Assembly (NCBI RefSeq): GCF_000015565.1
Contig: NC_008786.1
Coordinates: 4,328,501 to 4,392,500 of the forward strand
Reading direction: 5' to 3'
DNA length: 64,000 nt
From: Verminephrobacter eiseniae EF01-2
GTDB taxonomy: Bacteria > Pseudomonadota > Gammaproteobacteria > Burkholderiales > Burkholderiaceae_C
Positions 55,876 through 64,000 of the stretch are shown here, one piece after another. The stretch's first letter is position 1; every line of letters starts with the position of its first letter. The notes beneath the pieces were generated by a model. That model did no database searches, was not told the origin of the DNA, and was given only the letters and a program-made list of their open reading frames with translations. The translations under genes and the position numbers were made by a program.

Positions 55876-58811
55876 TGCCGGCCCCGCCCGGCAAAGTAGC
55901 GCAGCACATGGGCTGCCTGGCCGAGCACGCCGGGCACGACCGGCATGCTGGCGATCTGCGGAAAGCTCTGCCCAGGCTCGCCGGGTTCCACCGGCCGTAT
56001 GCGCACGCGCACGTCGAACCAGCCGGCCTGCCCGGTGATCGGGTCAGAATTGCTGATGTGCGCGCTGGCGCTGCCGGCAAACGGCAGTTCCTCGCTGATC
56101 AGGTGGTTCAGCAAAAAGCCCTTGCGCGCCTCGTCCGAACCGGGCGCAAGCCGCCAGGCGCCATCGGCCTTGCCGATCGCGTTCCAGGTCCACACCGTGC
56201 CCGGCTCCACGGCCTCGCTGTAGCGCAACATGCAGCGCACCCGGCCCCAGCGGCTCTCGACCCAGCACCAGTGGCCGTCGGCAATGCCGGCCGCCTGCGC
56301 GCTCAGCGGGTTCACATGCAGGTAGTTGTGGCTATGGATCTGCCGCAGCCAGGCGTTCTGCGAGTCCCACGAGTGGTACATCGCCATCGGCCGCTGCGTG
56401 ATCGCGTTGAGCGGGTAGGCGGCCAGGTCGGTGCTTGCATCTTCGAGCGGCGGATACCAAAAGGGCAGCGGATCGAAGTAGGTGGCGATGCGCTCGCGCA
56501 GCGCCTCGGGCGGCTGCCGCCCGGTGCTCTTGCCTTGCGCGGCCAGCCGGAAGCTCTGCAGCGTGTCGGAATACAGCGCCAGTTGCACCGGGTCGTTGCG
56601 CTGGCGCCAGCCCTTGTCTTTGGCAAAGTCCAGGTACTCGCGGTTCCAGTTGCGCATGTAGTGCATGCTCTCGGGCATGTGGTGGCGGAACACGCAGTCG
56701 TTTTGCGCATAGGCCTGCCACTGCTGCGGGTTGGGCGCGCCGCGCAGATGCTCGCTGCCGTCCTTGCCGCGCCAGCCCATCAGGAAGCCGATGCCCGGCT
56801 GCGGCTCGTAGTTGACGATGAAGTCCGGGTAGCTGCTGAACTTGCGCCCGCCCTCGGGCGTGGTGAAAGCCGGAAACTTCAGCCGCGAGGCCAACTCGAT
56901 CAGCACCTCCTGGAAGGGCCGGCACTGCCCCGTCGGCGGCAGCACCGGCACGCGCACCGAATCGACCGGGCCGTCGAATTCCGAGATCGGCCGGTCGAGC
57001 ATGCTCATCACGTCATGGCGTTCGAGGTAGGTGGTATCGGGCAGCACCAGGTCGGCAAAGGCCACGGTCTCGCTCTGGAAGGCATCGCACACCACCAGAA
57101 AGGGAATCATGTGCTCGCCCTTGTCGTCCTTGCGGTTGAGCATCTCGCGCACGCCCATGGTGTTCATGCTGGAGTTCCAGGCCATGTTGGCCATGAAGAT
57201 CAGCAGCGTGTCGATGCGGTACGGGTCGCCCCTGACCGCGTTGGTGATCACGTTGTGCATCAGCCCGTGCACCGACAGCGGGTGCTCCCACGAGAAAGCA
57301 TGGTCGATGCGGATGGGCGAGCCGTCCGGGTTGACCGCCAGTTCTTGCGGGCTGGCCGGAAAACCCAGCGGCGCCGCGTTCAGCGGCGTGTCCGGCTGCA
57401 TCATCGCCGGCGTGTTGAAGGCGCGGTAGTTGGGCACGATATGCCGCGGGTACGGCGCCTTGTGCCGAAAGCCCCCGGGCGCGTCGATGGTGCCGAGCAC
57501 GCTCATCAGCAGCGCCAGCGCCCGCACGGTCTGAAAACCATTGGAATGCGCCGCCAAGCCGCGCATCGCATGCAAGGCCACCGGCCGCGCCCGCGTGCCC
57601 GGGTATTGCTTGCCCCAGGCATCGGTCCAGGCAATGGGCAGATCGAAAGCCTGCCGCAGCGCCGTCTCGCCCAGTTCGCGCGCCAACTGGCGGATGCGCG
57701 CAGCGTCGATGCCGGTGATGGCCTGCGCCCACTCGGGCGTGCAGTCGGCCACACGCTCGCGCAGCAACTGGAACGAGGGCGCGACGCGCGTGCCATCGGC
57801 CAGCCGGTAATGGCCTTCCAGGGCCGGATCGCAGCCCTCGGCAATGCCTTCGGGGTAGGCCGGCAGCACCCTGCGACTGCGCTTGTCCCAGACCAGTTTG
57901 TTGTGCGGATTGCGGCCATCGCCCGGCGGGCCGCGCTCGGGATCGAAGGCGAACAGCCCTTGGCGCTCGCCGTCATCGAGCAGCACCAATTGCGGCGCAT
58001 TGGTAAAGCGCTGCAGGAATGCATGGTCGATCAGTTCGCCGGCGATCAACTCGTGCAGCAGCGCCATGAACAGCGCGCCGTCGGTGCCCGGCTTGATTGC
58101 AATCCACTCGTCGGCAATGGCCGCATAGCCGGTGCGCACCGGGTTGATCGCGATGAAGCGCCCGCCGGCGCGCTTGAACTTGCCAAGCGCAATCTTCATC
58201 GGATTGCTGTGGTGGTCTTCGGCGGTGCCGATCATCACGAACAGCTTGGCGCGCTCCAGATCGGGGCCGCCGAATTCCCAGAAACTGCCGCCGATGGTGT
58301 AGATCATTCCCGCCGCCATGTTGACCGAGCACAGGCCGCCATGCGCAGCATAGTTGGGCGTGCCGAACTGGCGCGCGAACAGGCCGGTGAGCGCCTGCAT
58401 CTGGTCGCGGCCGGTAAACAGCGCGAACTTCTTCGGGTCGCTCGCGCGGATGCGGGCCAGACGCTCGGTCAGCATGTCGTAGGCGCGCTCCCAACTGATG
58501 GGCTCGAACTCCCCGGCCCCGCGCTCGCTGCCGGCCTTGCGCAGCAGCGGCTGCGTGATGCGCGCGGGCGAGAACTGCTTCATGATGCCCGACGCGCCCT
58601 TGGCGCAGATCACGCCCTGGTTCAGCGGATGCCTGGGGTTGCCGTCGATGTAGCGCAACTGCGGGCCTTCGTCGCTTGCGCGCAGGTGCACGCGGATGCC
58701 GCAGCGGCAGGCGCACATGTAGCAGGTGGTGGTCTTGACCTCGGTTGCGGCATGGGCCGCGGCCACCGACAGCGGATCGTGCACAGGCTCGCGGGACAGG
58801 AAACGGAACAC
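55872..58811 (-). CDS. soeA: SoeA-like molybdopterin subunit, probable sulfite dehydrogenase
   Basis: A 979-residue molybdenum enzyme of the DMSO-reductase superfamily. The N-terminal [4Fe-4S] motif is CYMCACRCG with the fourth Cys in GVICAKGA. A cysteine in GGLCSVNM is a candidate Mo ligand, as in polysulfide/thiosulfate-type enzymes. There is no twin-arginine signal, matching the cytoplasm-facing sulfite-oxidising SoeABC enzyme known from purple sulfur bacteria and roseobacters. Position near xsc and pta, which release sulfite, makes sulfite oxidation the best assignment. Without that context it could be a generic Psr/Phs-type oxidoreductase. Confidence 0.8.
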   Translation of the reverse strand: MFRFLSREPVHDPLSVAAAHAATEVKTTTCYMCACRCGIRVHLRASDEGPQLRYIDGNPRHPLNQGVICAKGASGIMKQFSPARITQPLLRKAGSERGAGEFEPISWERAYDMLTERLARIRASDPKKFALFTGRDQMQALTGLFARQFGTPNYAAHGGLCSVNMAAGMIYTIGGSFWEFGGPDLERAKLFVMIGTAEDHHSNPMKIALGKFKRAGGRFIAINPVRTGYAAIADEWIAIKPGTDGALFMALLHELIAGELIDHAFLQRFTNAPQLVLLDDGERQGLFAFDPERGPPGDGRNPHNKLVWDKRSRRVLPAYPEGIAEGCDPALEGHYRLADGTRVAPSFQLLRERVADCTPEWAQAITGIDAARIRQLARELGETALRQAFDLPIAWTDAWGKQYPGTRARPVALHAMRGLAAHSNGFQTVRALALLMSVLGTIDAPGGFRHKAPYPRHIVPNYRAFNTPAMMQPDTPLNAAPLGFPASPQELAVNPDGSPIRIDHAFSWEHPLSVHGLMHNVITNAVRGDPYRIDTLLIFMANMAWNSSMNTMGVREMLNRKDDKGEHMIPFLVVCDAFQSETVAFADLVLPDTTYLERHDVMSMLDRPISEFDGPVDSVRVPVLPPTGQCRPFQEVLIELASRLKFPAFTTPEGGRKFSSYPDFIVNYEPQPGIGFLMGWRGKDGSEHLRGAPNPQQWQAYAQNDCVFRHHMPESMHYMRNWNREYLDFAKDKGWRQRNDPVQLALYSDTLQSFRLAAQGKSTGRQPPEALRERIATYFDPLPFWYPPLEDASTDLAAYPLNAITQRPMAMYHSWDSQNAWLRQIHSHNYLHVNPLSAQAAGIADGHWCWVESRWGRVRCMLRYSEAVEPGTVWTWNAIGKADGAWRLAPGSDEARKGFLLNHLISEELPFAGSASAHISNSDPITGQAGWFDVRVRIRPVEPGEPGQSFPQIASMPVVPGVLGQAAHVLRYFAGRGRQ

Positions 58812-58894
58812 GGGCGGTCCTTGGGTTGCAGCTTCGGGCAGGGCCGATGATAGGCAGTGCCGATGAAACGAAAAAGCGCAGAATATCTTTCACC

Positions 58895-59818
58895 ATGACG
58901 GGAAAAACAGATCAACCGCCGGCCCAGCGCCTGCGCCTGAACCTGCGCCAGCTCGAAGTCTTCGTGGCCACCGCGCGCGGCGGCAGCACGCGCGCGGCGG
59001 CCGAGCGCATCGCCCGCTCGCAATCGGCCGCCAGCAGCGCGCTGGCGGACCTCGAAAACGCGGTAGGCGCCCGGCTCTTCGACCGCATCGGCCGCCGGCT
59101 GCTGCTCAACGAGAACGGCCGCGCGCTGCTGCCCAAGGCGCAGGCGCTGATCGAGCAGGCCGGCCAGGTGCAGGCGCTGTTGCGCGACGAACATGCGGCG
59201 CCGCTGCGCGTGGCGGCCAGTTTCACCATCGGCGAATACCTGTTGCCCGAACGGGTGTCGCAATGGATCGCCATGCACCCGCAAAGCCAGGTGCAACTGC
59301 ATATCGCCAACACGCGCGACGTGATCGACGCGGTGGCCGGCCTGGATGTCGATGCGGGCTTCATCGAAGGCCCGCAGACCCACCCCGACCTGGTGGTGCG
59401 CGCCTGGCGCACCGACGAATTGGTGATCGTGGCCGCACCGGGCCATCCGCTGGCCGGCCGCAGAGCCACGCACCGGCAACTGTCCCAGGCCACCTGGGTG
59501 CTGCGCGAGCATGGCTCGGGCACGCGGCAGGTCACCGATGCCTGGCTGATCGAGAACCTGGAGCAGGTGCATGTGGGCCTGGAACTGGGCAGCACCGAGG
59601 CGATCAAGCGCGTGGTGGCCTCGGGCACCGGACTGGCCTGCCTGTCGCGCTTCGCGGTGGCGCAGGCGCTCGAAGACCGGCACCTGATCGAACTGCGCAC
59701 ACGGCTACCCGCCGGCACCCGGCGGCTGGCGACCGTCACGCACCGCGACAAGCTGCTGTGCCGCACGACCGCCGATTTTTTGCGCCACTGCGGCGCGCTG
59801 GCCCCGCAGTCTGATTGA
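58895..59818 (+). CDS. LysR-family regulator, YeiE/GssR type
   Basis: A 307-residue LysR protein. HTH: LNLRQLEVFVATARGGSTRAAAERIARSQSAASSALADLENAVGARLFDRIGRRLLLNENG. The effector domain has GFIEGPQTHPDLVVRAW, LREHGSGTRQVTDAWL and LELGSTEAIKRVVASGTGLACLSR. These stretches resemble YeiE, described as a sulfite-sensing regulator in enterobacteria (comparison from memory). It is divergent from soeABC with an 83-bp gap, which suggests it controls sulfite oxidation. The reading frame of the gene ends within a tandem 31-bp repeat. Confidence 0.85.
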   Translation: MTGKTDQPPAQRLRLNLRQLEVFVATARGGSTRAAAERIARSQSAASSALADLENAVGARLFDRIGRRLLLNENGRALLPKAQALIEQAGQVQALLRDEHAAPLRVAASFTIGEYLLPERVSQWIAMHPQSQVQLHIANTRDVIDAVAGLDVDAGFIEGPQTHPDLVVRAWRTDELVIVAAPGHPLAGRRATHRQLSQATWVLREHGSGTRQVTDAWLIENLEQVHVGLELGSTEAIKRVVASGTGLACLSRFAVAQALEDRHLIELRTRLPAGTRRLATVTHRDKLLCRTTADFLRHCGALAPQSD

Positions 59819-59884
59819 CCTTGGCGCGCTGGCGCCGCAGCCCGATTGACCTTGGCGCGCTGGCCCCGCAGCCCCATCGATTGC
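59792..59884 (+). repeat. 31-bp tandem repeat at the end of the lysR gene
   Basis: Three units at 59792, 59823 and 59854, each starting GGCGCGCTGG; the first two are followed by CGATTGACCTT or TGATTGACCTT. The first unit encodes the last residues (GALAPQSD) and stop of the regulator. The others lie behind the stop codon. As 31 is not a multiple of three, additional copies do not extend the protein. Confidence 0.8.
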
Positions 59885-59901
59885 GGCACGCGCGCCGTGG
59901 C

Positions 59902-61017
59902 TCAGGCCGCCAGAACCGCCAGCGCGACCGAGGCGATGCGCGCAGCCAGCGAATCGGCGCGCGAGGTCAGCACCACCGGCACTTTGGCGCCGAGCACCAG
60001 GCCGGCGCATTCGCCGCCGCCGATGTAGATGAAGCTCTTGTAGAGCATGTTGCCGGCGTTCAGATCCGGCACCAGCAGCAGATCGGCATCGCCGCTCACG
60101 CGCGAATCGATGCGCTTGAGCTGTGCGGCCTCGGCCGAAATCACGTTGTCGAAACCGAAGGGGCCTTCGACCAGCGCACCGGGCCAGGCGCCGGCATGTC
60201 CCATGGCCACCAGCGCCTGCGCGTCCAGGGTGGCGGCAATGGCGGGGTTGACGCTCTCGACCGCAGCGACGATGCCCACCTTGGGTGCATCGAGGCCCAG
60301 CCCGCGCAGCAGTCCGATGGCGTTGCCCAGAATGTCGCGCTTGGCCGGCAGATCGGGCGCGATGTTGACCACGCAGTCGGCCATTCCCAGCAGTTTCGGG
60401 TAGCGCGGCAGATCGAAGAGAAACAGGTGGCTGATACGCCGCGCCCCGCGCAGGCCGCCGTCGCGCTGCAACACCGCCGACATCAGTTCGTCGGTGTGCA
60501 GCGATCCCTTCATCAAGCCGCCCAGCGCACCCGCGCGCGCCATCGTCACCGCCCGGTGCGCAGCCCCGGTGGCGCCCGGGCCGCAGTCGACGATCTCGAA
60601 ACCCGCCGCATCCACGCCGGCCGCATCGGCAGCCGCCAGGATGGCGCTGCGCGGGCCGATCAGCAGCGGCTGGGCCAGCCGCTCGCTGGCGATGCGGGTG
60701 GCCGCATGCATGGCCGGGGCATCGCAGGGGTAGACCAGCCCCAGGCGCGGCAGCGCGCACCGTGCCCGTTCGCGGCCGCGCTGCACCAGGGCCTGGAGAT
60801 GCGGATGCTGCGCCAGCGCAGCGGGCGGAGGCTGCGCCAGCGCAGTGGGCAGATGCTGCGCCAGCGCAGCCGGCGAATGCTGCGCCAGCGCAGCGGGTGG
60901 ATGCTGCACCGGCACGACATGCGAATGCGCCAGCGCAGCAGGCACCCGGATGTTGGCGACGGCGGGCCTGTGCGCGCCCTGCACGGCCATGGGCGCGCCT
61001 GGTTGCGGCTCAGACAT
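59902..61017 (-). CDS. pta: Pta, phosphate acetyltransferase
   Basis: A 371-residue phosphate acetyl/butyryltransferase. It converts acetyl phosphate from Xsc into acetyl-CoA. Family motifs: RIASERLAQPLLIGP, GGLMKGSLHTDELMSAVLQRDGGLR, VVNIAPDLPAKRDILGNAIGLLRGLG and SGDADLLLVPDLNAGNMLYKSFIYIGGGECAGLVLGAKVPVVLTSRADS. The conserved domain begins near residue 80. The preceding N-terminus holds PAALAQH-type repeats coded by 24-bp units and is not found in typical Pta proteins. The start at 61017 overlaps the xsc stop by 8 bp, so pta is translationally linked to xsc. Confidence 0.92.
   Translation of the reverse strand: MSEPQPGAPMAVQGAHRPAVANIRVPAALAHSHVVPVQHPPAALAQHSPAALAQHLPTALAQPPPAALAQHPHLQALVQRGRERARCALPRLGLVYPCDAPAMHAATRIASERLAQPLLIGPRSAILAAADAAGVDAAGFEIVDCGPGATGAAHRAVTMARAGALGGLMKGSLHTDELMSAVLQRDGGLRGARRISHLFLFDLPRYPKLLGMADCVVNIAPDLPAKRDILGNAIGLLRGLGLDAPKVGIVAAVESVNPAIAATLDAQALVAMGHAGAWPGALVEGPFGFDNVISAEAAQLKRIDSRVSGDADLLLVPDLNAGNMLYKSFIYIGGGECAGLVLGAKVPVVLTSRADSLAARIASVALAVLAA
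60805..60900 (-). repeat. 24-bp in-frame tandem repeat in the pta N-terminal region
   Basis: Four full units of 24 bp, starting at 60805, 60829, 60853 and 60877, each containing GCTGCGCCAGCGCAG, plus partial units on the right. They encode the eight-residue PAALAQHS-like repeats before the conserved Pta domain. Confidence 0.85.
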
Positions 61018-62827
61018 AGTCCTTGTACCGGGGCAGCAAGCGCACCGGCTTGGACAGCGCATCGCGCCGGAAGGGGTCGCCCAGTTCACGGGTGCACATG
61101 ACCTCGATCACGCAGGTCTTGCGCTGGTTCATTTGCAGGTCGATGGCCTTCTTCAGCGCCGGGCCTGCGTCCTGCAACTGGTCGACCACGATGCCCTCGG
61201 CGCCCATGGCACGGGCGATGCCCGCGAAGTTCTGCTTGTCGAGTTCGCCGGCAACGAAGCGGCGGTTGTAGAAATCGACCTGGTTCTTCTTCTCCGCGCC
61301 CCACTGGCGGTTATGGAACACCACCGCCGTCACCGGAATGTCGTGGCGCACGGCCGTCATCACCTCGACCATGCTCATGCTCCAGGCGCCATCGCCGGCG
61401 TAGGCCAGCGCCGGCCGGTCGGGCGCGGCGCACTTGGCGCCGATCACCGTCGGCAGCGCATAGCCGCAGTTGCCAAAGCTCATCGGCGCGAAGAACGAGC
61501 GCGGCTCCTCGAAACGCAGGTAGCTGTTGGCAATGGCGTTGATGTTGCCCACGTCGGTGGCCACCATCACGCGCGGCGGCATGGCTTTTTCAAGCTCGCG
61601 CAGCACCTGGCGCGGGTGCAGGTAGTTGCCGCCGGTGGCGGTTTTCTCCCCCCTGGCCTCCTCGATCGCGTCCAGGCTGAACGGGTCGCGCTCGTGGGTC
61701 CATTCGTCGAGCTCTTTCTCCCACGCGGCCTTCTCGGCCCCGATCGTCCGGGCGCGCCCGGCCCGGTTGGCGTCGCAGGCCAGCGCCCTGCCCTGCAGGC
61801 GCCTGAGCAGTTCCCGGGCGCTGGCCTTGGCATCGCCGTGGATGCCCACGGTGATCTTCTTGACCAGCCCCAGGTTGGTGTGGTCGGCCTCGACCTGGAT
61901 GATCTTCGCGTCCTTGGGCCAGTAGTCGATGCCGTACTGCGCCAGCGTGCCGAACGGGCCCATGCGCGAGCCGAGCGCGAGCACCACGTCGGCCTGCGCG
62001 ATCAGTTTCATCGCCGCCTTGGAGCCTTGGTAGCCCAGCGGGCCGACCCACAGCGGGTGGCTCGCCGGAAAGGAGTCGTTGCGCAAGTAGCCGTTGGCCA
62101 CCGGCGCGCCCAGGCGTTCGGCCAGCGCCTGGCATTGGGCCACCGCATCGCCCATCACCACGCCGCCGCCGGAGAGGATCACCGGAAACCTGGCCGCAGC
62201 CAGCAACTCGACCGCTGCGTCGAGGCTGTTCTCGCCGCCCGCGCCGCGCTCCACGCGCATCGGCTGCGCAATCTCGGTGCTGATCTCGCCGTAGAAGTAG
62301 TCGCGCGGAATGTTCAACTGCGTCGGACCCATCTCGGAGATGGCGCGGTCAAAGCAGCGCGCGGCGTACTCGGCCATGCGCCGGGGGTTGTTCACATGGC
62401 CCTGGTACTTGGTGAACTCCTGGAACATCGGCAGTTGGTTGGCCTCCTGAAAGCCGCCCAGGCCCATGCCCATGGTGCCAATCTCGGGCGTGATCAACAC
62501 CACCGGGCTGTGCGCCCAGTAAGCGGCCGCGATCGCCGTCACGCAGTTGCTGATGCCGGGGCCGTTCTGGCCGATCACCAGGCCGTGGCGCCCGGAAACC
62601 CGCGCATAGCCATCGGCCATATGGGCGCCCCCCTGCTCGTGCACCACCGGAATCAGGCGGATGCCGGCGGGGGCGAAGATATCCATTGCGTCCATGAAGG
62701 CCGAGCCCATGATGCCGAAGATGTCGGTCACGCCATTGGCGACCAGGGTCTCGACGAGGGCCTCCGAAGGCGTCATCTTCTGCACGCCGGTGACGGCTTG
62801 GCGGGGGGCGGGGGGGGTCTGGCTCAT
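61010..62827 (-). CDS. xsc: Xsc, sulfoacetaldehyde acetyltransferase
   Basis: A 605-residue thiamine-diphosphate enzyme that cleaves sulfoacetaldehyde with phosphate into acetyl phosphate and sulfite. Features: TPSEALVETLVANGVTDIFGIMGSAFMDAMDIF, VHEQGGAHMADGYARVSGRHGLVIGQNGPGISN (the Glu that activates ThDP), and the C-terminal ThDP/Mg motif AGDGAWSMSMVEVMTAVRHDIPVTAVVFHNRQWGAEKKNQ. These match Xsc more closely than acetolactate synthase. The start has CAGGAG about 9 nt before it. The gene has its own promoter with an IclR-like operator. The source of sulfoacetaldehyde (taurine or isethionate route) is not in the window. Confidence 0.95.
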   Translation of the reverse strand: MSQTPPAPRQAVTGVQKMTPSEALVETLVANGVTDIFGIMGSAFMDAMDIFAPAGIRLIPVVHEQGGAHMADGYARVSGRHGLVIGQNGPGISNCVTAIAAAYWAHSPVVLITPEIGTMGMGLGGFQEANQLPMFQEFTKYQGHVNNPRRMAEYAARCFDRAISEMGPTQLNIPRDYFYGEISTEIAQPMRVERGAGGENSLDAAVELLAAARFPVILSGGGVVMGDAVAQCQALAERLGAPVANGYLRNDSFPASHPLWVGPLGYQGSKAAMKLIAQADVVLALGSRMGPFGTLAQYGIDYWPKDAKIIQVEADHTNLGLVKKITVGIHGDAKASARELLRRLQGRALACDANRAGRARTIGAEKAAWEKELDEWTHERDPFSLDAIEEARGEKTATGGNYLHPRQVLRELEKAMPPRVMVATDVGNINAIANSYLRFEEPRSFFAPMSFGNCGYALPTVIGAKCAAPDRPALAYAGDGAWSMSMVEVMTAVRHDIPVTAVVFHNRQWGAEKKNQVDFYNRRFVAGELDKQNFAGIARAMGAEGIVVDQLQDAGPALKKAIDLQMNQRKTCVIEVMCTRELGDPFRRDALSKPVRLLPRYKDYV

Positions 62828-62868
62828 GGAAGGAGGCTCCTGAAAGGGTGGATGCTTGGAATTTCAAA

Positions 62869-62933
62869 AATTCGGAACCATTTATTCCGAATTAATTTAT
62901 ACGAAATATAGGCTGGCCAGGCCGTGGCGTCAA
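62869..62933 (-). promoter_or_regulatory. xsc promoter and downstream operator
   Basis: Read on the minus strand: -35 TTGACG (62933-62928), 17-bp spacer, -10 TATATT (62910-62905). Transcription should start near 62898. Right after it lies an inverted repeat AATTCGGAA - 7 bp - TTCCGAATT (62869-62893), in an AT-rich patch that stands out in this GC-rich region. A repressor bound there would block xsc-pta. The divergent IclR gene is the likely source of that repressor. Confidence 0.7.
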
Positions 62934-62975
62934 ACGATCGATGAAAACCGGAACGCCCGGCTTGGTCAAAAGGCT

Positions 62976-63860
62976 ATGATCGGCCCGATGAAGACCGTCA
63001 TCACGCCGCCAGCGCCGCAAGCTGCGGACGGCACGCCCAAGGCCCCCGACCCGGCGGGCGACACGCCCAAAGCGCCGGAACTGGTGGGCGACACGCCCAC
63101 CATGCGCCTGATCGGGCTGCTCGAAGTCATTGCCGGCAAAGACCGGCGCTATTCGCTGCAGGGCCTGGTGCAAGAGACCGGCCTGCCCAAACCCACGCTG
63201 CACCGCATGTTGCAGCAGCTCGAAAGCACGGGACTGCTGCAACGCGAGGGCAACGGGCGCCACTACGGCATCGGCACGCGGCTGCGGCGCCTGGCCGAGA
63301 ACCTGCTGCTCAACGACAGCTTGCACGGCGCGCGCCACATGGTGCTGCGCCAACTGGTCCAGGAGATCGGCGAAAGCTGCAACCTGACGGCCCTGTCGGG
63401 CAGCGAGGTGGTGTACCTCGACCGCGTGGAAACCGCTGCGCCGCTGCGCTTTTACCTGCACCCGGGTTCGCGCGTGCCGGTGCACTGCTCGGCCAGCGGC
63501 AAGATCTTTCTCGCGCAAATGAGCCTGGCGCAGCGGCGCCGCCTGCTGTCGAACGCGCCGCTGGAGCCGTACACGCCCAAGACACTGACCGACCCCGAAG
63601 CGCTGGAGAAGGAAATGCGGCGCGTGCGCAAGAACGGCTTTGCCATCGACAACGAAGAATTCCTGCCGGGCCTGCTGTGCATCGCCGCGCTGGTGCCCTC
63701 GGGCGACGGGGGCCCGTCGAACCTGTGCATCGCGGTGCAGGCGCCGGTCATGCGGCTCGACGCCACCAAGGCCAAGGGACTGCTGCCCGCGCTGCAACGC
63801 GCCACGCTGGCGCTCAGCCGCATCGCCGCCGACAGCGCAGGCCCGGCCCCGGATGCCTGA
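62976..63860 (+). CDS. IclR-family regulator of the xsc-pta operon
   Basis: About 294 residues. A Pro/Ala-rich N-terminus with APDPAGDTPKAPELVGDTP (two related blocks) precedes the winged helix TMRLIGLLEVIAGKDRRYSLQGLVQETGLPKPTLHRMLQQLESTGLLQ. The effector domain contains YLHPGSRVPVHCSASGKIFLAQM and KNGFAIDNEEFLPGLLCIAALVP. ATGs at 62976 and 62988 are both possible; neither has a strong ribosome site. It is divergent from xsc and probably binds the AATTCGGAA palindrome. Its inducer may be sulfoacetaldehyde or a precursor (inference). Confidence 0.88.
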   Translation: MIGPMKTVITPPAPQAADGTPKAPDPAGDTPKAPELVGDTPTMRLIGLLEVIAGKDRRYSLQGLVQETGLPKPTLHRMLQQLESTGLLQREGNGRHYGIGTRLRRLAENLLLNDSLHGARHMVLRQLVQEIGESCNLTALSGSEVVYLDRVETAAPLRFYLHPGSRVPVHCSASGKIFLAQMSLAQRRRLLSNAPLEPYTPKTLTDPEALEKEMRRVRKNGFAIDNEEFLPGLLCIAALVPSGDGGPSNLCIAVQAPVMRLDATKAKGLLPALQRATLALSRIAADSAGPAPDA

Positions 63861-64000
63861 CCCCCGGGTTTTCCGGCAGACCCCCTAATCCCCCTACCCC
63901 CTGTGACCGATACCGCAGACCGCAGCGGATGCCGGGCGTGCGCGCCCTGCCCGGTATCGACACCGGCCGCAAACGCCCGCGTTCGGCGCACACGCCGGGG

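Noticed and set aside
55875..58850. Very long open frame (991 codons) on the plus strand opposite soeA
   Set aside because: It is an antisense shadow of the GC-rich soeA gene; its translation is rich in Arg, His, Gly and Ala with no domain, whereas the minus frame has all molybdoenzyme motifs.
60805..60900. Regular 24-bp repeats that could be taken for a CRISPR array
   Set aside because: Units abut with no spacers and stay in frame inside pta.

Overview
The window looks like chromosomal DNA of a high-GC betaproteobacterium, most likely Burkholderiales/Comamonadaceae. This rests on gene content (paa cluster with a TetR-type PaaR, several Bug/TctC solute receptors, odhA-odhB-lpd-zapE, AtuA/DUF4387 genes, xsc-pta-soeABC) and on uniformly GC-rich coding sequence. 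The species cannot be fixed by reading alone. No tRNA, rRNA, CRISPR array or complete insertion sequence was recognised.

Layout. 1-11000: aerobic phenylacetate degradation (3' end of paaG, then paaI, paaK, paaABCDE), followed by paaR, which overlaps an ABC-type importer (livK-like receptor, livH-like permease, and a livM-livG permease/ATPase fusion with no livF). 11396-14270: a TRAP transporter (dctP-dctQ-dctM). 14287-19054: a tandem glycine riboswitch and gcvTHP. 19097-20141: a vapBC locus whose vapC is broken by a 7-bp tandem duplication, then a gene-poor stretch with a fragment of a hydrolase gene. 20142-21299: an MFS transporter. 21320-26934 (minus strand): a carnitine operon in the order caiX-cdhC-cdhA-cdhB-hocS plus an SGNH-esterase lipoprotein. 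27082-31556: a 160-bp MITE-like element, then a cyanate module cynABD-cynS behind a probable sigma-54 promoter. 31615-38547 (minus): odhA-odhB-lpdA-zapE. 38720-38878: an inverted-repeat element. 38924-43426: an AI-2E-family membrane protein, electron-transfer-flavoprotein:ubiquinone oxidoreductase, an SDR and a thioesterase. 43490-49795: an IclR regulator divergent from three tandem Bug/TctC paralogues, an RraA/HMG-aldolase-like protein and a 2-hydroxyacid dehydrogenase. 50107-53848: a stand-alone sigma-54 activator convergent with a Bug receptor, a DUF4387 protein and an AtuA-family protein; these three lie behind a near-perfect sigma-54 promoter. 54131-63860: sulfite oxidation (soeABC), a YeiE/GssR-like LysR regulator, pta, xsc and a divergent IclR regulator.

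How the parts work together. The window is mostly scavenging and catabolism: phenylacetate to ring-opened CoA esters; acylcarnitine to carnitine, then glycine betaine plus acetoacetate; glycine to C1 units; cyanate to ammonia and CO2; sulfoacetaldehyde to acetyl-CoA plus sulfite, with sulfite oxidised by a cytoplasm-facing molybdoenzyme. The acyl-CoA products feed the 2-oxoglutarate dehydrogenase and ETF-QO functions encoded between the catabolic blocks.

Sequence-level oddities include three copies of a ~160-bp MITE with 18-bp terminal inverted repeats, a 68-bp repeat sitting directly in front of two start codons, several short in-frame tandem repeats inside conserved enzymes (OdhB linker, Pta N-terminus, LivH, SoeB tail), and an 11-G homopolymer inside the carnitine operon.
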